26,184 nucleotides of DNA from Ophiostoma sp. CBS 140.51 (lineage: Eukaryota; Ascomycota; Sordariomycetes; Ophiostomatales; Ophiostomataceae), in contig JANSLP010000407.1 in the NCBI GenBank assembly GCA_029298735.1, forward strand, positions 1-26,184, in the 5' to 3' direction. Position numbers and translations under genes: made by a program. The notes beneath the pieces are model-generated. The model was given only the letters and a program-made list of their open reading frames with translations. It had not been told where the DNA came from and searched no databases. Below, in pieces: positions 10,011 to 18,702 of the stretch. Every line of letters starts with the position of its first letter. Position 1 is the first letter of the stretch.

Positions 10011-12004
10011 GGGTAGTCGTGTAAGTTAATTAAGGTTTCGGCGCAATACGACTTTGCTGTTGTGGAGTGTAGTGTGGAAGGTGGAGTGGGCGGAGTGGGG
10101 GCATGCAGTTGCACAAACGGAAGGTGCATCTCATGAGCTGCATGTATGTTCGTTCAGCTCGAGGAAAGAAGGAGCGAAGCTTGCGAGGAAGGATCGAATA
10201 GGATCAAAGGATATGTAAGAAAAATGGAAAGAAGGCGTGAAAAAGGACAACTGATGTGAAAAATACTTGTGAAAGCTGCATCTTTGTGCACAACCAGAAA
10301 CTACGGCGCGATGGCGTGCGATGGCGAGCGACTGTCGATCTCCCTTTCCAGGTCGCCAAGGTTTTTTTTCCCGCTGGGGACTGGGAGAAGTACAAAGCAC
10401 TCGGTCCCAAGTTTTGGCAAGCTTGTGAGCTCTTGTCAAATTTGTGCGTCGCTGTGGCATCTTTGTCCGCTAGCGCGGCCGCGGGGAGTCACTCTTCGTC
10501 ACGTCTTGTCTGTTAGTGGCACCATGCCACCATGCCACGGATGCCCTTTGTATCCCGTCTTTCGTCTTCTGTTAAAAGTCCCGCGTTTTCGTTTGGAACG
10601 ATGCCTATCTTTCCCATGTGGTCTATGTGTAAAAATTGAAGGGAAATGAAACCATAAATACGCGTAGCTAAATTTTCAAAATATGCACATGTCACACAAC
10701 TTGTCGCGTGACCTTGCAGCTCCACGTTTACATTGTGCCAGGTTGTACGACGTGCTCCGTTCTGATGTACATACTTTTTTACTTCAGCAAGACCGTACAC
10801 TTTACAAGGTCGACATGCAAGGTATATGAATGGTTATTTGGGCTATTCTCTTTCAAAAGAAAAAGAGAGAAAGACAAAATAAACCATTGATGTCAAGCAT
10901 CCATGGCAACGCCAATCTTTGTGCTGTTCTTTTCTTTTCTTCTTCCGTTTTCGGCTTCTCTATCGTCCATCTTACACTTCTGTCGTCTCTCTGTCAGTCA
11001 CTTTCTTTGCATCGCATACCCATGCTTACGTAAAGTCTCAACGACGTCTCAGCACCAACAGTCCCTAAAGCTGGATGATGGCAGTACTGAATCATTGTGA
11101 CAAATCTGTGCACTATACGGTGCCTATGACCGTGACCGTGGCAATAATGCTGCTAGCCCAATAGACCACACTGTGATGATTCATCTATCAAATAAGGTTC
11201 ACTGTCAAACAAGTCAAAACATTAGATATAAAATACCTGCTTCCCTCCTACCCTGTGTCTTATCCGGGTTGGTTTTTTTTGGTTCAAAAGCTAGCCTGGC
11301 ACTCTGCTGGCTCCCCACTGACTCCTGAACGGTGCAGTTACTGGCTCCTTTTCTGGGTCATTCATCGGCTTATTTACTGGCTCTTTATTTCAGTGTGTTA
11401 TTGTTGACATTCATCAACAAGGGACTGTCAGAAACCACTCGTACATTCTCCTATCTCGTTTCGGTTCCATCTGGAGGATACAAGAACGTTCGGGGAGCAT
11501 ATGACACATCCTGACGCATCTCTAAGGTATCTCGGGGCCTCAAGGCCGGGTTTGGTACAAAACTCATCCTTGCTTCTTGGCCCTCCATTTCCAACAAACA
11601 AGTTTCACCACCCCTAGCCCTTCCAACCACTGTGCAATGAAGCCTTTCAAAGCCACCTGGGGCTCCATTCCCATCAGGAACGCTCTGCATTTATCTTGGG
11701 CAGGTTGTTCTTGCTTGACAATCGATCGATAACAGACTATGAGCACCTCGTGTAGGCTACAAGACCAGTTGCGAACGGGGTCAATCAGCTCGGCGAGATA
11801 CATTGAGTCAAAGAGCAGAAAGCACGGGGCTTGTTGGGTCATATCGAAACAAGCCAGCCACCTTGTCCGAGTCGTCGTGTGCGCTGTTATGGAAATACAC
11901 ATCAGACAACCGCTGAGAATGACACAGACGACGCTGGAAGTCGAGGCAAAGGAAAAAGAGAAAGGGTGAATACTTACAATTCAGAACAAAAGCCGCCGCG
12001 TGAT

Positions 12005-12031
12005 GGTTCGCCTCCCAGCCACCCCTGAACC
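12005..12031. repeat. Copy A of a dispersed 27-bp repeat
   Basis: It matches the segment at 12176-12202 at 23 of 27 positions. All four differences are C here and T in the other copy. In this copy the outer bases also form a perfect 8-bp inverted repeat, GATGGTTC at 12002-12009 with GAACCATC at 12027-12034. Confidence 0.6.
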
Positions 12032-12175
12032 ATCGTGATATCGAGTTTGTCGTCTTGTTGTTGAGTGTTGCTGTCGAAGGCTGCCGGAACTACTGACTTG
12101 GCGGGACTTCTGAGCTGTTGAGAATCTGCTGAAGCTGTTGGATGATGTTGTGAAGCACATTCTATTGTTTGTCGC

Positions 12176-12202
12176 GGTTCGCTTCCTAGCTACTCCTGAA
12201 CC
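12176..12202. repeat. Copy B of the 27-bp repeat, with four C-to-T differences
   Basis: It lies 171 bp right of copy A in the same orientation. It keeps the GGTTCG beginning and the CCTGAACC end. The four substitutions relative to copy A are all transitions in one direction, which fits repeat-induced point mutation or cytosine deamination. Confidence 0.6.
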
Positions 12203-13335
12203 TGGTATCGAACTGTAAAAAATGGCAAGTCGTGATCCCCCAGTCCAACGAAAGAGGTCCATAATTGATCCGTCAAGTTTGTGACAAAAGCGTTAGGCCT
12301 AGAAGCCAGCTGGTAGTTGATCTTGCATTCCCCGAAAGGAAACCCTGAAGGGGTTATGGAATTACCTGCGTTGAGGCTTGGGTAGCCCCACATGTATCAT
12401 AAGATCATGGTGTGCGGCTGGACCGTATATATCATGACATTCTCATACGCCACAGTTTTTAGTTTAAATTCAAGAAAAAAAGACCAAAGGGAGGATGGAA
12501 AGGAGAAGTATCATATTTATGGCTTCACTTCCAGTCTGCTGAAGCTCACCATCGTACCTGCCGTGGATGGTAATCACCTACAAGAAAGCAGTGTTTTTGT
12601 TTACGTCAGGGGCGTTCAGGGGTAGCCAGCAAAAATGCTCATTAGAAGGGAAAGAGCACAACATTGGAAAGAAAGACCAGTCGCGAGCAACGCAAAACAG
12701 GAGGCAAGAGCTTATACGGCAGGTGCAAGTGACTAGAAATGATAGAGTAATGGAAAGTGTAGCTGGGCCACTTGGCCCGTTTCAGGAAAGATCGAGGCAA
12801 GTGATGAAAACAAAGACGGCCGTCCTTTCCTATTCAAGGGCTTGAAAATCGTGCCCATTTCATTACGAGCAGATGATACTCCTTGCTTGAAAATCGAATT
12901 AAACAAGGAAGGAAGGAACGCCTCTGATGCCTTGATGTTGATCTACGTTTGGGGGGGACACTTTCTGAAGTGGGCAAGTGGGTTCGGCGTGGGTCTTTGA
13001 AATCGTGAGCATCGCGGCTTCCGTCTCAAGCATTTTGTCATCTAGGGAAGTGCGAGCCCTTGACGATAAAGAGGTGCGCCAGCAGCAGGCAGGGAAATGG
13101 GAAGATGTGATGAAGGAAGGTACGACGAGGGAAGGTACAAAGGACACCCGAATAAATTATCGAGGAAACAAATAGAATTGGATCACAGAAAGCGGCCTTC
13201 ATTCAGAAAAGTAAATCTTCTGACACCTCTAGAAAATGAATATGCTCAATTGTAGTTCTACACCGTGATGATTCCCTCGCATCCATACCCTTCTACAAGA
13301 ACCTCACAAAGCGGCTTCAACTCAACAAATCAGCA

Positions 13336-13406
13336 GCGTCGGTGGTTTAGTGGTAAAATCTGTCGTTGCCATCGACAGGCCCCGGGTTCGATTCCCGGCC
13401 GACGCA
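13336..13406 (+). tRNA. tRNA-Gly (anticodon GCC)
   Basis: A 71-nt gene with acceptor stem GCGTCGG/CCGACGC and discriminator A at 13406. The anticodon stem at 13361-13365 and 13373-13377 holds the loop TTGCCAT, with anticodon GCC at 13368-13370. The T loop is TTCGATT. A and B boxes are intact and there is no intron. The sequence is identical to the minus-strand gene at 4905-4975, so the two form an inverted pair about 8.4 kb apart. Confidence 0.97.
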
Positions 13407-13417
13407 TTTCGATTTTC

Positions 13418-13425
13418 TTTTTTTT
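13418..13425 (+). terminator. RNA polymerase III terminator of the plus-strand tRNA-Gly
   Basis: Eight consecutive T residues lie 12 nt after the tRNA 3' end, preceded by a T4 run at 13413-13416. This is a strong Pol III termination signal. Confidence 0.8.
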
Positions 13426-13429
13426 GTTT

Positions 13430-14271
13430 TCCTTCTTTTTTTTCCGGCTCTGGATATTTCGCTACTATTTTTGTGACAATTTTTGTTTAATTTGTGCAGT
13501 TTTGAAATGTCGCGATGGGCGGTATTCTTTCTTCTCGTAGTGTTTTAGACGACTGTCGCTGGCGTCTCCCCCTTCCCTAAACAGATGCGGAGGCGAAAAT
13601 AGGAGACCAGATACGAGTGCGAGTCTGAGAAACTGGAAAGGCAACAATTGGAAATGGGAAAGAGAGGATGGGATGTCAACGTCTGTGTTGGACGGTGTGT
13701 CTTGTCGCTCGAATACGAGTGTGACTCTCCGACCCCCAACGGCACATTTGTCAGTTGCTCCTTCTCTGGTTTCTCGTTCGCGACTGCTCTTCCACCAGCT
13801 CACCAAACGCTCTTTCCTCTTTCTTTGTACTTGCCAAATCAAACCTTTCTCTTCTTTTCGCGCTTTCCCTATCTTACCCATCCTACCTTCTTCTTCTTTA
13901 TTTGGATAAGCTGCACGCTCAGCCATCTCTCTTGCCCTCCTTCCCATCTCATCCACGCCGACTGCCTCTCTTTGTTATTCGTCCCTTCCTGCGGACGAAC
14001 ATCATTTGGATACAGAAAGAGCCAACCTATCTCAGCGGCAGGAAAGACACCATCTTTACCGAGCGATGACGCCGTCTCAAAAACAATCCTTTTATTGGGC
14101 AGGTTCAATGTTTCTTTTGTCTTTCGTCCTTACCTTCCGTTCTTTTTTATATGCATGTGCGTGCTAGAACGGCAACGGCACTCAACCACCATCCACCTTC
14201 TTCTTTCCCACTATCGTCACTCCTTCCCTTTCTTGCTTTCTTTTCCAACTCGCCCGTGACTAACTAAATCC
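13430..14271. other. Gene-free region with a plus-strand pyrimidine-rich tract
   Basis: From about 13740 to 14260 the plus strand is strongly C/T-rich, like the leaders of the real genes here. However, it runs into the 3' end of the minus-strand P450 gene, so it is not the leader of any gene I can identify. Open frames of 163 aa (minus) and 203 aa (plus) over it are products of the base bias and carry no domain. Confidence 0.5.
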
Positions 14272-16041
14272 TCACCGCTGCCGCAGCCGCACGTGAACAG
14301 GCATGCCGTCCTTGACGTGCGGCGGGCCATGCTTGCTGACCTGGTACAAACGGTCGCCCCAGACAGTGTCCTTCTTTTTGTTCGTCTTAAGCGTCTTTGC
14401 ATCCCACTCATCCCATGCCTCCTCGACCTCGAGTGTTCGCACCACCAGTACCAGCACCATGGTCATCTCCGTCATGGCCATGTGCTGGCCGATGCAGTTG
14501 CGGGGCCCCTGTTCAAACGGCCGGTAGGCGTTGCGGCGGGGGTGTAGCGGGTCGTCCTTGTCGGTGGTGAGCCAGCGCTCGGGCAGAAACTCGAGGGGTC
14601 GGGACCAGTAGGCCGGGTTGCGGTGGATGGCAAAGTTGCCGTCCCACAATACACACTGGTCGGTGGGGAAGGCGACACCTTCGTAACCAGAACCGGCGGG
14701 GCCATAGAGAGAAGCACCTGGGGGCGCGGCACGGAGGGTGCCGACATTGGTGTGGATGCGCAGAGACTCTTTGATGACGGCCGTGGTGTAGGGCAGCTGG
14801 CCGATCAAGTGTGGCGCCTCGCGCAGACGGTCGGCGGCAGCGTTGGGGTCCGGGCCCAGGACGGTATCGTGCTCGGCCATCATCCTCTTCAAAATTGTGG
14901 GCTCGTGCGCAAGTGTACGGAACAGCCAGGCAAGACTGAACGCGGTCGTCTCGTGGCCGGCAAAGAGTGTGTGTTTGGTCTCGGCCACGACATAGTCAAA
15001 CGTCTCCGTGGTGTTGGCGTCGGCTGGGTTCTCGATGGCAATCGTCTGGAAAAGCGTGTCGACCAGCGTGGCACCGCCCGAGGGTGGCTTGCCGGCCGTC
15101 AGGTCATCCCGGCGCTTCTGCAAAAAGGGCGCCAGCCACGTATCCATGATACGGACATTATACCAAAGCTTGAACCGCACCCATGGGTTGAAAAGGGACC
15201 ACACATTGCCAATGTGGGTAAACACGCGCAGCCGGGGTAATGTGTCGAGCATGGCCGCGGACATGGGCGTCAGAGGAGTAGTCTGCTCGTTCAAGCGGAT
15301 ATCGAGAGTGAAGCGGCCGATAAAATCGAGCGTCAACATCGTCACTAGCTCTTCAAGAGTGAATACAGAGCCCCAGCCGCCGTCTTTGCCGGCACGGCTG
15401 ACCATAATGTCCCGGAACACCTCGACCTCCTCCATAAGGGCGGGCAACCGAGCACGGATGGCCTGTGGGCTGAAACCCAGGTTCATGCGACGGCGCAGCT
15501 TCTTCCATGCAGCGCCGTGGCTCGACGCAATGTCAATGTTGCGCGTAAAGGGGCGCAAGAAGTTGCCTTGCGCTGCAGCCTTTTCCATGTTGACGTCCTG
15601 GGTGAACTGGGCTGTCATGTCTGGGTTCATGCTGAGCAGCATAGGCATGGACGCCGGCCACATGTCCAAGTAGACGGCCGGTGGGCATGATGTGTACTTT
15701 TTGTCAAAAAGCTCGCGCCAGTTGTCCTGAATCAAAAGCATGAGGTAGTCACCATGAACATCGCGAGGCATGTCCTTCATGAGCATGCCGACGACACCCA
15801 GGTGGCCCAAGATGGGGTGGTGCGGCAGCATGGGCTGGAGGTAGTCAAGTCAATACGATATACAACATACACGACAAGCGATATGTGGACAATATTCAGA
15901 AAGACTTACAACACCCTGGCGTTGGAGACGCTGAAAGTGGCTGCGCACAACATAGGCACGGTACAGATACCAGAGCACTGTGGCCGCCAGCAGCCAACCG
16001 GCGGCGGTAAACACATGGCCGATTGTCAAATCGATTGCCAT
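14272..16041 (-). CDS. Cytochrome P450 monooxygenase, microsomal
   Basis: Two exons on the minus strand, 16041-15910 and 15834-14272, joined across a 75-nt intron (GTAAGT donor, CAG acceptor, in phase 0), give 564 aa. The short first exon supplies the membrane anchor at about residues 11-32 and a basic stop-transfer segment; without it the protein would begin at the proline-rich hinge PMLPHHPILGHL. P450 landmarks are all present: WKKLR in helix C (W154, R158), AGHETT in helix I (336-341), ESLR in helix K (400-403), PERW (462-465) and the heme loop FEQGPRNCIG with ligand Cys491. The protein should sit in the ER membrane and use NADPH-P450 reductase. The sequence reminds me of the CYP59/StcS-like clan of secondary-metabolism P450s, but that family assignment is tentative and the substrate is unknown. 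Confidence 0.93.
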
Positions 16042-16841
16042 GATGGCGGTTATGGGAAAGAAATCAAAGAAACAAGCAGACGCCAAAAAGGCAGATGTCG
16101 TTATAGAAGAAGAAAAGAAGACAAAATACCAAAAGATAATAAAAGGAAGGAACGGCAAAAGGCAAATCATCAAAAAGGGGGAGCAAATCTCCAAGATGCC
16201 ATTGGAGGAATTGGAGGATCATCAGCCCTGTGGGTTGGGGAAGGAGCCTGTTCCACGCCCAGGTCGCGCCTACTGTCGCCCTACGGTGTAAACTTGGTGT
16301 TGGCGCCGGGCGCACAGACCCGCCTGCCATAAATTTGGTCAGCCAAGATCAGGTTTGGCGCTCCTCCTGTCACCACCCGTTCATTTCAGATCTCACGAGG
16401 GCAGGCGCGCCTGGGTACAACCGGTCCGTCAGCTTTGATTCCATCGTGGACGATTGGCGATGTCAAATTTCAGGGGCCAAGACCGCTAAAATCCAACCGT
16501 TGAAATTTTGCAGCAAAAGTTTCAAAGGCGATGGAGCTACATTGTATTTACAATTCCAGTTAACAAGCTGTTCATATCCGGTTACATGAGAGCAAGGTCG
16601 TGAATTTTCACAAAATAAGACGAACGGAGCAATAGATCATTTTCATGGATAACGTATATAGCGCCAAAGCAGAAAAGACTCGCAAGAAAACGAAAGATAC
16701 AAAAACAAGAAACAAAAAAGGGACAATTTTCGGACATACACCAGAACACTCGTAATCTATATTCGATATTTAACCCGACAGACGTTGTCACTCTCCAACC
16801 ACCGGCCCCACCCCCAAAACAACCGAAACCGAGACAAGATT
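16042..16841. other. Intergenic: P450 promoter/leader and epsin 3' flank
   Basis: The stretch next to 16041 is pyrimidine-rich on the minus strand to about 16200, consistent with the P450 leader. The part at 16590-16780 is more A/T-rich and probably includes the 3' untranslated region of the epsin gene. No further gene is seen. Confidence 0.45.
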
Positions 16842-18702
16842 TTAACCCAACAGGTCATCCAGGCCGTTGCCGGTGGGTGCAGGCTTGACATGGCCAGAAG
16901 AAGAAGCGGGAGTAGACGATGCAGGCGCGCCCCAGATCGCTGCCTGACTCTTCTCCTGTGCCAGTTGGCCCATCGATGGACCCTTGGCAGCCGCGGGACC
17001 CGTCTTCTTGATACCCGTGCTGGCGGTCGACCACAGCGAGCCGAAGGCGTCGCTGCCGCCACCCGTAGAAGCAGCCGCGGCAGGCGACTTGGCGACGGAG
17101 CTGGCGCTCGTGGCTGTGGACATAACAGGCCGCAGAGCCGCCATGCCTGCAGCTGAGCCACCGGTGGCCGTCTTGTTAATGGAGGAAGCGGGGGCGGCAC
17201 CAAAGATGGACGAGGCCGGGGTTGTCGTCGAAGACTGCTGGAAGATGGACGAGCCGCCCGTGACGGGTTGGCTGCCGGCAGGCTGGGCCTGCACGGACTG
17301 GTAGTAGTTGGGCTGGGTAGGCTGGTAGCCGCTGACGACGGGGCGCTGTTGTTGTTGCTGCTGATGCTGTGGTGCAGCGGCCGCAGGAGGAGCATGGAAG
17401 GCAGCATAGTTGGCACCACCGTTACCGGCAGCGGGGGGCGGCGAGATGGACGAGATGCCGACCATACCGGCAAGGTTGGCCTGCTGGGGCGCGGACACGG
17501 GCTGCGGTGCGGCGAACTGGGCGCCAGCGGCGCTGGATGTGGTGAGGGGCGGGCTAGAGAGTGCGGCCAGGCCGGCCAGGGGGTCGCTAGTGGCGGCAGC
17601 CGGGGCGGAGGGTGCCGATTGGAAGTCGTCAAAGTCGTCGTCGTCGTTGGCTGCCGCAGCGGGGACGGCAGACAGTGGTGCGGCCGAGCTGCTAGGGACA
17701 GGGTCGTCGAACGAGAAAAGGTCGACCTCGGGCGCCTTGGCCTTGGGCGGGGCCGCCGGTTCTGCCGCGGCAGCCGATGCCGTCCGCCGCGAGGCGGAAC
17801 TGCTGCTGCCACCACCACCCGTAGTGCGCTTCACACCAGCACGCGCCGACGACGACGAGCGTGTCTTAGATTCGCCCTCATCGTACTCGTCATATTCTTC
17901 AAAGCGTTCGGCCCGCGAGCCGCCGACTGCCGTACTGCCGCCGGACTCGTTGTAGTCGCTCTGGCCACCAAAGCCGCCGCCGTCGCCGTACACACCGCCC
18001 GAGTAGCCACCGTAGCCACCACCACCGCCGCCACCACCAGAACTGCTACCGCCGAAGCCGCCCGAGTCTGATCCGAAGCCACCAAACCGGCTGTTGCCCA
18101 CGCTGCTACCCACCCCCGTGTACTTGCCCTTGTTGGCACGGGCCTTTTTCCGCTCGGCGCGGATGCGGTCGACATCGCCCAGCAGCTCGGCGAGCTCTTT
18201 GGCGCGGTTGCGCACGTTGATGCCCTGGTCCTTGCCGTTGGCGTCGATGAAGTGGAACTGGCGCAACATCTTGAGCAGAGTAAGGTGGGAGCGGGCGTCG
18301 TCAATGACACGCTCGGAGCCGTGCTTGATAAGGAACTCGAGCAGCTGGAGGGCCTTGTAGATCTGGCGCCACTCCTCGGCGGCCTTTTCGGTGAAGCGGC
18401 GATAAATCATCGGCATGATCTCGTTAAGGGTCTGGTAGTTGAAGGTGCCGTTTGCGATTTCCTGCATGAGGGTCGAGGAGGCGCCCCAGGGCTCGTTGTT
18501 GGTTGCCTCGCGGACCTTGGACTCCATCTCGGTGTAGTTCATGACGGCTAGGGGGAGGAAAAGAAAAAGAAAGGGGTTAGCTAGGTGGTCAACAGCCATA
18601 GGGTATCGTTGATTGCTCACCATTTTGCACCTTCCGCACGCCGGCCTTGAGGTCATACAACGTCAAGTTGGCGACGGAATCCTTCAAGTTGCTGAAATCC
18701 AT
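16842..18702 (-). CDS. ENT3: Epsin-like ENTH-domain clathrin adaptor (Ent3 type)
   Basis: Two exons, 18702-18621 and 18547-16842, separated by a 73-nt intron (GTGAGC donor, TAG acceptor), give 595 aa. Exon 1 encodes the MDFSNLKDSV start and the LYDLKAGVRKVQNA helix of the ENTH domain. Exon 2 continues with VMNYTEMESKVREATNN, a near-diagnostic ENTH sequence, and the domain runs to about residue 155. A Gly-rich stretch follows at about 180-222, then a disordered Ser/Ala/Pro region. That region has DLFSF (about 303-307), an acidic-Phe motif DDFDDF (about 331-336) of the kind bound by gamma-ear/GGA domains, a short poly-Gln run (about 421-428) and a final DDLLG. In yeast, Ent3 binds PI(3,5)P2 and works with Gga proteins, AP-1 and clathrin in Golgi-endosome traffic; the same role is inferred here. 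The choice of Ent3 over Ent1/2 rests on the acidic-Phe motif and the lack of visible NPF motifs. Confidence 0.93.

Larger units (their letters stand above)
10011..13335. other. Gene-poor 3.3-kb region with possible decayed sequence
   Basis: No gene can be supported. Open frames are short and mostly biased in composition. The most protein-like is on the minus strand at about 11564-11902, with a reasonable residue mix but no domain I recognise. A short duplicated element with C-to-T differences lies at 12005-12031 and 12176-12202. A 12-bp direct repeat (GCTTGAAAATCG) occurs at 12840 and 12885. Short ACTGGCTC repeats occur around 11300-11390. The general look is of old, degraded intergenic DNA ending at the tRNA gene. 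Confidence 0.45.

Noticed and set aside
12840..12896. 12-bp direct repeat GCTTGAAAATCG
   Set aside because: Too short and isolated to call an element; similar matches occur by chance in A/T-rich DNA.
13265..13335. A box-C-like GTGATGA just upstream of the tRNA-Gly, considered as a snoRNA
   Set aside because: No CTGA box D or terminal stem at a suitable distance.
13465..14259. Minus-strand 163-residue and plus-strand 203-residue frames
   Set aside because: Both follow from a long C/T-rich tract; the charged or Phe/Ser-rich translations carry no family signal.
16757..17818. 353-residue minus-strand frame overlapping the epsin gene
   Set aside because: It is an out-of-frame Pro/Arg/Ser-rich shadow of the repetitive epsin tail.
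17268..18071. 267-residue plus-strand frame antisense to the epsin gene
   Set aside because: Gly/Arg-rich complement of the Ala/Gly tail; no independent evidence.
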